In this document: positions 11,332 through 21,512 of the stretch, in pieces | Position numbering within the stretch: position 1 is the stretch's first letter | Layout of the letters: each line of letters opens with the position of its first letter | From: Rutidosis leptorrhynchoides | Lineage: Eukaryota; Streptophyta; Magnoliopsida; Asterales; Asteraceae | Reading direction: 5' to 3' | Length of the DNA stretch: 64,000 nt | Assembly (NCBI RefSeq): GCF_046630445.1 | Contig: NC_092336.1 | Location: forward strand, 301,914,501-301,978,500 | Position numbers and translations under genes: made by a program | Notes under the pieces: model-generated | What the model saw: the letters and a program-made list of their open reading frames with translations, nothing else | Database searches by the model: none | What the model was told of the DNA's origin: nothing

Positions 11332-13434
11332 CTATCTATCTTTATCTTTGTCCCGTTCTTCTTCAGATAGCTCCTCTTGTTTGATTCTCCAGGATTCATA
11401 GAACAGAATAGGTATCTCAGCTGGGTCAAAAACAGGGATAGAAGGAGGTAGAATGATGGGGCCTCTTCCGGTTGGTCCTTCACCAGTAGATTGATGTCTT
11501 TTAAATTTTTGAGAAAGAACCTGTTCTACATCTACTGCTGGTGCATTCCCAAACTTCGTGGCTTTGTTGAAGAGCTGTTGGAGTTCAGATTTAATTGTCT
11601 TTTTGATGGCACTATCACCTTTGCCAATAAAATACTCCAGTATCTCCATCCATTCACTAAATCCAAGGGATCTTAACTCATTATAGTTAATCCTTTCTTG
11701 AACATTATTCTCCCTCATCACGTTGAAGGCTCTTTTTGACCCTCTGTTCACTTTGATGATCCGGCTGGGATTTGATCTTCTATTCATTACATCACCATAT
11801 CTGCTCCTGTAATAATGATCAGGGACTTCAATAGTACTGATAGGTTTTATAGGAGCAGTAGCAGGTGCTTTCTCAGCAGCTTCCTTCTCATCAAGTGCCT
11901 TATCCTGTTCTTTGACAATGGCTTGAATTAGTTTGAGGGACTCAGCCTCTTCCTTTTCATCGGCAGCCAACTTGTCTTCTATTTCCTGAAGCCTTAATCT
12001 CTCAGTAAGTTCAGCATTAGCAGCCTCTCTTCTTTGATGTTCTGCCATTAAGCCTAGCAGATAATCAGTGTGGCTAATTTTTAGAGATCTGACTGCTTCA
12101 ATCATTTTTCTTCCATCTTCAGTTCTTAGAGCAACCTGATACTCTTTCAGATCCATACCCAGCTGATGAGCTTCATGAAATTGAGCTTTCTCCTTATCAG
12201 TGGAGAGCCTTCGACCACGGTTATTCAAATATACACCAATATCAACGCCAAAGGTCAAGGCAGCGATGTAGAGTGGCTGATCAAGAGGATGATGCAGCAA
12301 TCTGACTTGGCGTATTCTTTCATTAAGCTCTGCTTGTCTTTGCTCAAGCAATTCTAGAATAGTGATCTCCAGCCTGTAAGCTTCTCTTTCATCTGGATTC
12401 ATTCTGAAAAGATTCGGCTCACTATGGTCAACTGAATCATCTTCCCAGGTTCTGTGTTTACCATGATGTTTAGGGGAAGATGGAGGATACATGTTTGATT
12501 CATCTATGCCAGATGAACTTACTGAGAATTGATTGACACGGTTATCCTTTGTTCTATTAAAATAAGTGAGAGTCCGAGGAGAGATAGGAGATTGAACAAA
12601 TAAGTGATCTTCTCTACCCCAGACAGTAAAGTCAGCAGGATCAACCGTATCATCATCTGGTTTTGCACCCAGCTCAACCACCTTGGCTGGGTCTTCAACA
12701 CTTGTGTCACCCAGCAGCACACTTCTGGCTGGGTCTTCTTTCTCAGCACTCCTTGCTGAGTCTTCAGTACCAGCTGATTGATTAGTATCAGCTGGCACAA
12801 CTATCACAGTATCTTCATCAGCTGCCTCAAATAGGGGTCCTTTCCTGAGGGGCTGGTTATCCCTTGGAGTGGATTTCACCCTTTGTTTGTCAATAGGCTT
12901 GGGTTCAGCTGATGGTTCTTGTGTTGATACTGGTTCTTGTGGAGACAGATAGGGAACAATAGCAAGATGCTCCCCCTGAGTATCATCATCGTCAAGATTG
13001 ATTATTTCTGCTGGTTGTTGCTGTGTAGCTGGCTGAGCAGTGGATGTTGGTCGAGGAGATGAGCTGGTTTCTAACACAGCATCTAACCATTTCATAAAAA
13101 TATCAGCTCTAACTCCTCCCCCTGATCCAGTAGATGCAAGATAATCTTTCATTTCTTTTGGAGTCATTCGTTTAATTCTATCTGCACGCTCAGCATACAA
13201 CTTTGCCCTCTTTTTGTCGTATTTGATCATGAAGTTGGCATTTCTTTTTCGTGCTTCTTTTTTGTAGAGATCAATGCCAGTCAGGTCATCATCAATGTCC
13301 TTCTTTTGTTGGGTCAGCCATCTCCTATGATCAATTCTGTGGCATTTAAGAGCAACATAGGCATCCCATTTGACATTGAAGGCATCATTTAAGTCTTGCT
13401 GTCTCTTCTGATATCTCTCAAGTTTTCTTTTCAT
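11332..13434 (-). CDS. Third post-pol ORF of SIRE-type element (700 aa)
   Basis: A long basic and charged open frame between pol and the 3' LTR. Residues 1-100 are Lys/Arg-rich (MKRKLERYQKRQQDL...). Residues ~115-330 are Pro/Ser/Thr/Asp-rich and look disordered, and they hold EIINLDDDD, which resembles a SUMO-interaction motif. Residues ~350-540 are strongly helical, with coiled-coil character near 460-540. The last ~150 residues contain a compact block with ELRSLGFSEWMEI. From memory, that block resembles the C-terminal part of the post-pol protein of Asteraceae SIRE elements. No transmembrane segment is evident, so an envelope role is not supported. Function is unknown. Confidence 0.6.
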   Translation of the reverse strand: MKRKLERYQKRQQDLNDAFNVKWDAYVALKCHRIDHRRWLTQQKKDIDDDLTGIDLYKKEARKRNANFMIKYDKKRAKLYAERADRIKRMTPKEMKDYLASTGSGGGVRADIFMKWLDAVLETSSSPRPTSTAQPATQQQPAEIINLDDDDTQGEHLAIVPYLSPQEPVSTQEPSAEPKPIDKQRVKSTPRDNQPLRKGPLFEAADEDTVIVVPADTNQSAGTEDSARSAEKEDPARSVLLGDTSVEDPAKVVELGAKPDDDTVDPADFTVWGREDHLFVQSPISPRTLTYFNRTKDNRVNQFSVSSSGIDESNMYPPSSPKHHGKHRTWEDDSVDHSEPNLFRMNPDEREAYRLEITILELLEQRQAELNERIRQVRLLHHPLDQPLYIAALTFGVDIGVYLNNRGRRLSTDKEKAQFHEAHQLGMDLKEYQVALRTEDGRKMIEAVRSLKISHTDYLLGLMAEHQRREAANAELTERLRLQEIEDKLAADEKEEAESLKLIQAIVKEQDKALDEKEAAEKAPATAPIKPISTIEVPDHYYRSRYGDVMNRRSNPSRIIKVNRGSKRAFNVMRENNVQERINYNELRSLGFSEWMEILEYFIGKGDSAIKKTIKSELQQLFNKATKFGNAPAVDVEQVLSQKFKRHQSTGEGPTGRGPIILPPSIPVFDPAEIPILFYESWRIKQEELSEEERDKDKDR

Positions 13435-13686
13435 TTTCCTTTCAATAGACTAAGAGACAAGAAGAGCTTTAGCAACAGCCATATCAGAAACATCACTGGG
13501 CTTACTGCCAGAACCAATATCATCCACTGATGTAACAGACTCACTGGGTTGAGAACCACCAGCTGCCTGTACACCAGTTTTAGTATGAGCATTGCTGGGC
13601 TTAGTGCCAGAGTCTTTACCATCACCATCATCATCACCATCCCTCCTTGGTTGTTTAGGAGCCTTTTCATGCTCATGCTCCTCCTC

Positions 13687-16419
13687 TTATTGTTTTCTCT
13701 TTTTAGATTTACTCTTAGATTTCTTCTTCTCCCCCTTTTTGTCATCAGCAGGGGCAGGAGAAAGAACAGGGGAGACTTGTGCATCAAAATCACTATCTGA
13801 GTTGGGAACAGAGAAAGAAAAATTGTTCCAATCAGCAACTTCAGGAGTGAGATGGGCACCAGGATCCACACCAAATTGTCTAAGGAGAAGGTTGGAGGAT
13901 CTAACTTCATTCCTTGCAACACCCATGGCCATCTGTTCAACCATAGCCCTAACATCACCCTGTAGAGCAGCCAGGCGTTGCATATTCTCCACCATTTGAA
14001 CATAGGCAGAGACAGGAATCATGTTAGCCATTTGTTGTTCCTGCGATTCCAATCTCTCATGCAGAACAGCATTTTCTTCATTAAGAAACAGGACTCTGCG
14101 ATTGGCAGCCTCCAAATCAGCTTTAAGGCTAGCAATGTCCTCCATGTACTCATTGTGAGAAAGGATTCGCTTCTTTAATTCCTCCTCCCCTTCCAGTTGC
14201 TTGACAATGGCTGATACTGCAAGATCAGCAAAAGCACGTATTTGTCCTAGCTGGGCCTCAATATTTGAAAAGGTGACCTGCCCAGCATTCCAGATGGCTT
14301 GAGTTACACTATCATCAATAGCAGTGCGAATGGTGTTTTGGAGATCTGGTGTAACTTCTATGAGTGTCCTAAGTACAGCGAAGGTTGAAATATCAGCCAC
14401 CTCATCAGCATTAAATTTAAGATAGCTGGTTGAGGGCTGGTCAGAAGCAGCTGACACGAGAGTACTTATGTGGGGTGGTGGAGGTGGAAGGTCAGGAGCT
14501 GACTCGTCACCATGATCACCATCATTTTTACCTTCACCCGAAGGTTTAGAACCACTAGTATCCTTGTCAGCATGAAGATCAGTGTCATCTGTGAGATCCA
14601 CTGGTTTTTCTTTGGAACCAGTCACATTATCATGAGTGGCTGGTTCATCCTTACCAGTACCTTTATCAGCATCACCATCAGAAGAAGAAGATGATGAGGA
14701 AGAAGCTGATGAATCAGAAGGTACTGGCGAATCAGGAATATTTTGCATAACATATTTACCAGTAGAGGGATCCCTGATGAACTTGAGAGGCCTCCATGTA
14801 CCAGGCCATGGAGAAGCAGCTGGAGCCATGCCAAAATAGTGATAAAATGGCTGCTCGTTTATCTGTTCTAAAGTAGCCAGCCTCTCATAAACTTCTTCTC
14901 TAGCTGGTTGGTCAAGCTGAGACAATAGTTCAGTCAGCTCCTCACGAGGCAATTTGCTGGCTGATACTATGGCAGTTTGAGGATCAAAAGTTAGCTGATC
15001 CACCAGCAGAGCAACTCTGGGAGTGATAGATGCTCCCCGATAGATGAAGTTAGGGACAACTTCATCAGGATCTGGCACCTGGCACACATAGGGTTTCTTC
15101 TCAGCAGAAACAGTAGCCTGAGAAGAGTCAGTAGTGGCAATATCAGAGGTACCAGCATCCATAACGGGTTCCGTAGAACCAGTAGCATCGGTGAGTAACT
15201 GTGCAGCATCTCCAGTAGTAGCATCAGTATCCACCGTTGGTTCTGTGGGAACATAGCCAACATAGCCAGCATTAACAAAATCAGGACCCTCCAGAACAAT
15301 ATCATCCTCTGAACCAGAATCTGATGGAAAAGTAGCACTTTTACCAGCATCCAGGATAAAATCAGATGGAAAAGTAGCACTTGTATCAGCTTCCATGATA
15401 ACATATTGTGCATCGGTAGCAGTAGCAGATGTAATGTCACCCTTTGGTTCAGTGACAGGTTCATCAAGTAGAACATCCTTGACAATATTGTCAATTACCT
15501 TTTTAAGAACAGGAGGATCCACTATGATTTCATCTTCCACATCAGGTGTAGTAGTGGAAGCAACAATACTGGGAGCAGTATTACTAGCAGCTGTAGAAGC
15601 AACAGTACTAGCATCAGCACCACCAGTAGGAGAAACAGTAGCACCAATACCAGTAGCAGAGGCAGCAATCTGCTCAGTAGGAATAATAACATCTTTAACT
15701 TGCTCCCCCTCTGCCTGTTCATCTACCCTGCTAAGAACTGAAATAATAGAACATTTTAGGTTAACAACTTTAGAACCAAATAAATTTGACTCAACAATTG
15801 CATCTGTTGTTGGTCTCTGGGGACAGACTGGTGATTTGGTCAGCCCTTCGAATGAGATAGAAAAAGGTGTCTGTAAGTACAGCTGTGACTCTGCTGACTC
15901 ATTGGCGACACATGTTGACCCAGATAGTGTAAGAGTTCTGGCTGGTAATGATGTAGGAGTGAGACTCTTAGCATGATCCGAGTAACATAATAGCTGTGCA
16001 GTATCTGGAGCTGGTTCAACACGATGAGGAGCCAGCTCAAGTTTGCTTTGGGGGTCAGGTATGTGCTCTGCTGATTGTGCTGGCAGCAGAGGATATAACA
16101 TGAAGTTCAAATTTGAAAAATGTGGAAGTGTCTGGCTAGAGGAGTATGGGTTGCTACTCTTCTTAACACTAGTTTTAAAACCAGTCAGCTTGGGAGCCAG
16201 GGTTATACCTTGAACTCCACATTCATTTTTCAAGTCAGCAGATAAAAGATTTTTAATTATGTTAGAATTTTCTGCTGTATGGTCTAGAAACGCACCAGGT
16301 TCCATAGCCACATCCTTTGCAGGAGCAGCAGTTGAGACTGGTGCAATTCCCCCTGTGGTTTGCTTGGAGCCAGCTCTTACACGTTTGGATTTTCCTGTTA
16401 CCAAGAAATAGTTAAGCAA
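13687..16419 (-). CDS. Second post-pol ORF of SIRE-type element (910 aa)
   Basis: A very long open frame. Residues ~200-450 are Ala/Thr/Val/Asp-rich and imperfectly repetitive (VMDAGTS-like and SATFPSD-like phrases). Residues ~590-680 are Ser/Asp-rich and acidic, with PVDLTDDTD, which resembles a SUMO-interaction motif. Residues ~740-850 form a convincing coiled coil (...EEELKKRILSHNEYMEDI...). The C-terminus is a Lys-rich tail (KKGEKKKSKSKSKKRKQ) that would suit nuclear import or nucleic-acid binding. I recognise no catalytic domain or membrane segment. It occupies the position called env-like in SIRE elements, but nothing in it looks like an envelope protein. Confidence 0.6.
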   Translation of the reverse strand: MLNYFLVTGKSKRVRAGSKQTTGGIAPVSTAAPAKDVAMEPGAFLDHTAENSNIIKNLLSADLKNECGVQGITLAPKLTGFKTSVKKSSNPYSSSQTLPHFSNLNFMLYPLLPAQSAEHIPDPQSKLELAPHRVEPAPDTAQLLCYSDHAKSLTPTSLPARTLTLSGSTCVANESAESQLYLQTPFSISFEGLTKSPVCPQRPTTDAIVESNLFGSKVVNLKCSIISVLSRVDEQAEGEQVKDVIIPTEQIAASATGIGATVSPTGGADASTVASTAASNTAPSIVASTTTPDVEDEIIVDPPVLKKVIDNIVKDVLLDEPVTEPKGDITSATATDAQYVIMEADTSATFPSDFILDAGKSATFPSDSGSEDDIVLEGPDFVNAGYVGYVPTEPTVDTDATTGDAAQLLTDATGSTEPVMDAGTSDIATTDSSQATVSAEKKPYVCQVPDPDEVVPNFIYRGASITPRVALLVDQLTFDPQTAIVSASKLPREELTELLSQLDQPAREEVYERLATLEQINEQPFYHYFGMAPAASPWPGTWRPLKFIRDPSTGKYVMQNIPDSPVPSDSSASSSSSSSSDGDADKGTGKDEPATHDNVTGSKEKPVDLTDDTDLHADKDTSGSKPSGEGKNDGDHGDESAPDLPPPPPHISTLVSAASDQPSTSYLKFNADEVADISTFAVLRTLIEVTPDLQNTIRTAIDDSVTQAIWNAGQVTFSNIEAQLGQIRAFADLAVSAIVKQLEGEEELKKRILSHNEYMEDIASLKADLEAANRRVLFLNEENAVLHERLESQEQQMANMIPVSAYVQMVENMQRLAALQGDVRAMVEQMAMGVARNEVRSSNLLLRQFGVDPGAHLTPEVADWNNFSFSVPNSDSDFDAQVSPVLSPAPADDKKGEKKKSKSKSKKRKQ

Positions 16420-16430
16420 CGGATTCCAAT

Positions 16431-16520
16431 ACTAGAAGTGGGTAGCCAGTATATAAGACTAGGGCTGTTCTTTGTGATCAGAGAGCACTAGATTCTAATA
16501 CAACTACTGTGTTACCAGTA
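16431..16520 (-). repeat. Segment shared with the Athila-type element
   Basis: Counterpart of 36315-36405. Read on the minus strand it begins TACTGGTAACACAGTAGTTG and runs to CACTTCTAGTA. Both copies are in the sense direction of their own element. Confidence 0.9.
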
Positions 16521-17521
16521 TGTGAGACGGTGGCTGTACTAGTTGAGGTAGCTGGCTTCTTCCTCTTGACAGCTGGCTTTCGCTGAAGACCCTCCCCCTC
16601 AGATGGTGCAACACCAGAGGCAGTCAATGGAGCAACTCCACCCTGAGCAGCTAGATACTCAAGCATTGCTAGTGTCAACGCAGTATATGGAGCAGTAGGC
16701 TTATCCTTTGGCATCCCCCCTTGTTTAAGAGGCAGGTTATATGATTTGTCAGCAATCTGCTGGTAAGCTTCACCCAGCTCATTTTCAAAAACAAGGCTCA
16801 AAAACCTTGGAAAGAGGATTAGATGTGTTCGTTTAGGTGCAAGCACCATTTCCCTTAACCTTAAGTAGATTTCACCGGCATAATCTATGTTGCGATTGAA
16901 CAGCAGCCCGTAAGCCATCTTTAACTCATAATCTGAGCATTGATCAAAACTGCCAGATTTGTGACTGATACACTGAGTCAGCAACCCAAAGAAATAATAC
17001 CATAGGGGTGGCATGTGTTTCCTGAGTGGTGTATGAGATACTGGTTGAGAATAGCCAATGATTTCCAGTACCTCCCTTCGAAACTCATCACTTGTAGGTG
17101 AATCTACAAATGGACCATTGGGTAATTGAAGAGCTCGTCGGATGGTGTCAACAGTAATGGAACAGGGTAAGCTATTAGTCACCATGCCATAAATACATGG
17201 AACGTTCTGTTCGGTGGTGGACATGGTGGCAGTATACCAGAATCTGGCCAAACAGGCTGGATATAATCGTGAAGGTACACCGGTAATGGCTCTGGCCAGA
17301 GGGGATTGACGGATATAAGTAATCAGCTCTTTATAGCCGGAATTGGCTTTCGATTTGGGAACAGAAAGGGCATGAGCAGCATTGCCTCTTGAAAGGCGAA
17401 TCGTAGAGTGTTCAGGTGCGTTTGCAGCCCTAATAAGATTGGGGTGCAGGTTGAATAATGGCCCTTGTTCAATTTGTTCCTCGATAGCCGGCGGTGGTTG
17501 CTGTTCTGGTTGTGGTTCCAC
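16478..17521 (-). CDS. First post-pol ORF of SIRE-type element (347 aa)
   Basis: The first frame downstream of pol in element sense. After a Gln/Pro/Glu-rich start, residues ~60-290 form a globular block with RFWYTATMST, TVDTIRRALQLPNG, PLWYYFFGLLTQCISHKSG and LFPRFLSLVFENELG. The order matches the block I know from Asteraceae SIRE elements (an 'FWATA...IIxTESTVRRDLQL...YPRFLQ' type module). The C-terminus is Lys/Thr/Ser-rich. The last ~12 codons and the following ~50 bp lie in a segment also present in the nested Athila-type element at about 36315-36405. Function is unknown. Confidence 0.65.
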   Translation of the reverse strand: MEPQPEQQPPPAIEEQIEQGPLFNLHPNLIRAANAPEHSTIRLSRGNAAHALSVPKSKANSGYKELITYIRQSPLARAITGVPSRLYPACLARFWYTATMSTTEQNVPCIYGMVTNSLPCSITVDTIRRALQLPNGPFVDSPTSDEFRREVLEIIGYSQPVSHTPLRKHMPPLWYYFFGLLTQCISHKSGSFDQCSDYELKMAYGLLFNRNIDYAGEIYLRLREMVLAPKRTHLILFPRFLSLVFENELGEAYQQIADKSYNLPLKQGGMPKDKPTAPYTALTLAMLEYLAAQGGVAPLTASGVAPSEGEGLQRKPAVKRKKPATSTSTATVSHTGNTVVVLESSAL

Positions 17522-18188
17522 CGATGCTTGTGGTTGCTCCGATTGTTGTTCCGGTTACTGGGTCTCAGCAGGTGGTGATTGATGTTGTTGTTGTTCTGCC
17601 ATTGATGATTGTAGAAAGTGAAGATATGAAGATTTGAGATTTTTTAGAGAGAGAAGTGTGAATTTGAAAACAGAATAACCAAAGGTTATTATTATGGAAG
17701 ATAAAACACACTTTTAACCGTTGTGATTGGGTGAAAAAGGCAGGAGATAGAAAGTGACAACTACTATTAGCAGGTGCGTGGGTAGATGTGACAGACTGGC
17801 ACACTCGAGGGGACACAGACTGATGATTTGATGTATATACGGATTGAATACTCATACCTCCCATTCAACATTAAATGCAGCAGGTTTTAATTTTAAAAAA
17901 ATTGAAAACCACAAAATAAGTGTTGTATTAAATACAAGATACTTTGTTACATTTAATATGTCATGAATTTAATTTAAATCATTGGAAGTAAATGAGTTTC
18001 AGTTTTAAGGAATCATTTAATTTTGTGAGCTATTTATTATTTCAAAAAGAAACTTTGAGTAACCAAAATATAAAAGACCTTGTTGTGCTGAGTGTTTTAT
18101 ATGTAGGCAGTAAGATAACAAAAAAAATTGCTTACTGGTTTGCCCTACATGTTGTAGAGCCAGCACACCAACAAAAATTGTCTTTTAT
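17522..18188. other. Spacer between pol and post-pol ORFs
   Basis: About 670 bp of AT-rich sequence between the end of pol and the first post-pol frame (element sense right to left). In known SIRE elements this kind of spacer precedes the env-position ORF and may serve its translation or splicing. I see no clear signal here. Confidence 0.5.
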
Positions 18189-21100
18189 TTAAAGTTCAAG
18201 CATACCCAGCTCAGAGATGAGATAGTTAAAACGTTTCTCATCTAAGGGCTTTATGAATAGATCTGCTAACTGCTGGTCTGTTGAAATAAAATGTAGCTCC
18301 ACGTCTCCTTTTTGAACATGATCCCTTATGAAATGATATCGAACGTCAATGTGCTTTGTTCTTGAATGCATCACAGGATTGTTGGTGATAGCTATTGCAC
18401 TTGTGTTGTCACAGTAGATTGGAGTCTTTGTAACATGAACACCATAGTCTTTCAGCTGGCTTTGCATCCATAGTACTTGAGCTGTACAACTACCAGCAGA
18501 AATGTATTCCGCCTCAGCAGTAGATGTGGACACAGTATTTTGCTTTTTGCTTGTCCAGCTGACTAGCCTACCACCCAGTAACTGGCAGCCACCAGTAGTA
18601 CTTTTCCTGTCTATTTTACACCCTGCAAAATCAACATCTGAATACCCAATTAGCTCAAAATCCTGGTCTTTGGGATACCAAAGACCACGTTTAGCAGTAG
18701 CTTTCAGATACCTAAATATCCTTTTGACTGCTAGCAAGTGTGACTCTTTAGGATCAGCTTGATATCTGGCACACAGACATGTGGAAAACATAATATCTAG
18801 TCTGCTGGCTGTGAGATAATGTAGGGATCCAATCATACCTCTATACTCAGTGATATTGACTGGTTCACCATTGGGATCAGCATCTATTTTAATAGATGCT
18901 GCCATTGGAGTCCCTATATCTTTTAAACAGGTCAGACCAAATTTCTTTAGCATATCTTTGATATATTTATCCTGACTTATAAAAATTCCATCATCAAGTT
19001 GTTTAATTTGCAATCCCAAAAAGTATTGCAAGTCTCTTTGTAAGCTCATTTCATATGTCTTTGACATAAGTTTTGAAAAATCTTGACAATGTTTCTCATT
19101 TTTAGATCCATAAATAATATCATCCACATATATCTGTACCAGCAAGAGATCACCATCTGTCTCTTTTGAGAACAGAGTGGTGTCAATTGTTCCAACTTTA
19201 AAGCCTATACCAGTGAGATACACATGAAGTGTCTCATACCATGCTCTTGGAGCCTGTTTGAGGCCATAAAGAGCTTTGTCTAACTTGTAGACATGGTCTG
19301 GATATTTACTGCTTACAAAACCAGGAGGCTGTTTGACATAAACTTCTTCTTGCAGCTTCCCATTTAGAAATGCAGATTTAACATCCATCTGGAATACCCT
19401 AAAGCTCATCTTAGCAGCATATGCCAAGAACAGTCTGATAGCTTCCATCCTAGCCACTGGAGCATAAGTCTCTCCATAATCCAATCCTTCTTTCTGTTTG
19501 AAACCTTGAGCTACCAATCTAGCTTTATTTCTGATCACAATCCCATCTTCATCCATCTTGTTTTTGAAAACCCACTTGGTACCAATGATTTTCTTAGTTT
19601 CATCATCAGGTTTAGGTACCAATGTCCAAACCTTATTCCTATCAAACTGGGAGATTTCTTCTTGCATCGCTCCTGCCCAGCTTGGATCTTTAATAGCTTC
19701 ATCAGGACATGTAGGTTCAATGGTAAACACAAAGTTTACATGCATACAAAAATTGCTGGTTGCATGTCGTCTGGTTTTAACACCACTAGCCAGATTACCA
19801 ATAACTTGCTCGATACGATGCTCTTTTGTCCATCTAGTGTTATGAACAGGTGAGCTTGTCGTGGAACACACAACATCTTGATCATCAGCTGGTTCGGAAG
19901 TATGAGCAGCAGTTGGAGATAGCTGTTCATTATTAGTGTAACCAGTATCAGCTTGTGATCCTTCAGAACCAGTAGACCTATGCTCAAGTTGTAAGACTTC
20001 AGTAGAGCCAGTAGGTCCACCTGGTTTAGACACAGATGGAACAGAGTGTTCCATCTCATCATCAGAGAACCCAGCAGCATGAATAGGCGAGGGTTGTGCT
20101 GCTGGTTCTTCATCATCTAGAGCTAGCTGAGTAGGCTCTTCAAACAGTAGCACTTCATCTTCATGATCAGAAGAAGAAAAAGAAGAAGGAGCAGTTTCAT
20201 CAAATGTAACATTAATGGATTCTTCAAAACAACCCCTTCTCTTGTTGAAAACCCTGTATGCCTTTGACATGTTGGAATATCCTAAGAATATACCTTCATC
20301 AGCCTTAGCATCAAATTTGCCCAGCTGATCCCTATTATTGAGAATGTAACAGGGACTGCCAAATACATGAAGAAATGAAATTAAGGGTCTTCTACCTTTG
20401 AGAACTTCATAAGCAGTTTTCTGATGTCTTTTCACTATAAGAGATCTATTTTGGGTAAAACAAGCAGTATTCACAACTTCTGCCCAATATGAATTTTTCA
20501 ACCCAGACTCAGCTAACATAGATCTTGCTGCTTCAATGAGAGTTCTGTTTCTTCTTTCTGCAACACCATTTTGCTGAGGTGTTCTCACAGCAGAAAAGTT
20601 TTGTGAAATACCTTTGTCAGCACAAAATTCTTCTAAAGTTGCGTTTCTGAATTCTGTACCATGATCACTTCTTAGCTGTTTCACCAGCTGCCCATTCAAA
20701 AGCTCCATTCGTTTGATAAAATTGATAATTTCATCAGCAGCTTCACTCTTTTGCTTCAAAAAGAATACCCAGGTGTATCTGGAATATTCATCAACAATAA
20801 CCAGTGTATACTTCTTCCCACTACAGCTGGCCACATTAACAGGACCAAAAAGATCCATATAAAGTAAATGAAATGGTTTCTCAATAGATGAGATTTGCTT
20901 TGATTTGAATGAGGCATGGTGATGTTTTCCTTTTTCACAACCAGGACACAGTCTGTCCTTTACATAAGACATGGTGGGTAGCCCGAACACTAAACTTCTA
21001 CTGGATAATTTGTGAATATCTTTGAAGTTGAGATGTGAGAGTCTCTTGTGCCATAACCATTTCAGGTTGTCTGCTGCCTTCGAATAGAAACAAGTATCAG

Positions 21101-21512
21101 TTGTTGTGACAGCTGTGTTCATGTCAATTTGATACATGTTTTCATGATGTTTTGCAGTCAGCAGTGGCTTCCCTGTCTTATCAAAAATAGTGCCAATTTT
21201 CTTTCTAAATTGGACTATCTTGTTCTTGCTTGTCAGTTGGCTTATGCTGAGTAAATTATGTTTAAGTCCAACCACATATGCAACATTTGAGAATGTGACA
21301 TTCCCATTAGTCAAAGTACCAAAACCCTTTGTGTAACCCAACGAATTATCTCCATACGAAACAACTGGACCATCTTTTTCTTGATAGTTCATTAGCAGGG
21401 ACTTACATTCGGTCATATGTCTAGAACATCCACTATCGAGATACCAGATTTGCTTATTTTGAATGCCCTGCACAGTAGCTAAGAGATTAGTTCTTTTTGG
21501 GAACCCATCCAA
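18189..21512 (-). CDS. Copia pol: protease end, integrase, reverse transcriptase, RNase H (1,107 aa)
   Basis: The domains follow Copia order. Aspartic protease comes first ([12 protein letters not shown], residues ~24-35), then GAG-pre-integrase ([11 protein letters not shown]). The integrase core has [16 protein letters not shown] and the glutamate in [12 protein letters not shown]. Reverse transcriptase has [24 protein letters not shown] and the catalytic YVDDIIYG. RNase H has [16 protein letters not shown] and YCDNTSAI. The frame is open over all these domains and the diagnostic catalytic residues are present, so this part of the fossil looks whole. The domain order (integrase before reverse transcriptase) establishes Ty1/Copia. 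The 39-aa overlap with the gag-side region upstream is typical of compact retroelement coding. Confidence 0.93.
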   Translation of the reverse strand: MDGFPKRTNLLATVQGIQNKQIWYLDSGCSRHMTECKSLLMNYQEKDGPVVSYGDNSLGYTKGFGTLTNGNVTFSNVAYVVGLKHNLLSISQLTSKNKIVQFRKKIGTIFDKTGKPLLTAKHHENMYQIDMNTAVTTTDTCFYSKAADNLKWLWHKRLSHLNFKDIHKLSSRSLVFGLPTMSYVKDRLCPGCEKGKHHHASFKSKQISSIEKPFHLLYMDLFGPVNVASCSGKKYTLVIVDEYSRYTWVFFLKQKSEAADEIINFIKRMELLNGQLVKQLRSDHGTEFRNATLEEFCADKGISQNFSAVRTPQQNGVAERRNRTLIEAARSMLAESGLKNSYWAEVVNTACFTQNRSLIVKRHQKTAYEVLKGRRPLISFLHVFGSPCYILNNRDQLGKFDAKADEGIFLGYSNMSKAYRVFNKRRGCFEESINVTFDETAPSSFSSSDHEDEVLLFEEPTQLALDDEEPAAQPSPIHAAGFSDDEMEHSVPSVSKPGGPTGSTEVLQLEHRSTGSEGSQADTGYTNNEQLSPTAAHTSEPADDQDVVCSTTSSPVHNTRWTKEHRIEQVIGNLASGVKTRRHATSNFCMHVNFVFTIEPTCPDEAIKDPSWAGAMQEEISQFDRNKVWTLVPKPDDETKKIIGTKWVFKNKMDEDGIVIRNKARLVAQGFKQKEGLDYGETYAPVARMEAIRLFLAYAAKMSFRVFQMDVKSAFLNGKLQEEVYVKQPPGFVSSKYPDHVYKLDKALYGLKQAPRAWYETLHVYLTGIGFKVGTIDTTLFSKETDGDLLLVQIYVDDIIYGSKNEKHCQDFSKLMSKTYEMSLQRDLQYFLGLQIKQLDDGIFISQDKYIKDMLKKFGLTCLKDIGTPMAASIKIDADPNGEPVNITEYRGMIGSLHYLTASRLDIMFSTCLCARYQADPKESHLLAVKRIFRYLKATAKRGLWYPKDQDFELIGYSDVDFAGCKIDRKSTTGGCQLLGGRLVSWTSKKQNTVSTSTAEAEYISAGSCTAQVLWMQSQLKDYGVHVTKTPIYCDNTSAIAITNNPVMHSRTKHIDVRYHFIRDHVQKGDVELHFISTDQQLADLFIKPLDEKRFNYLISELGMLEL

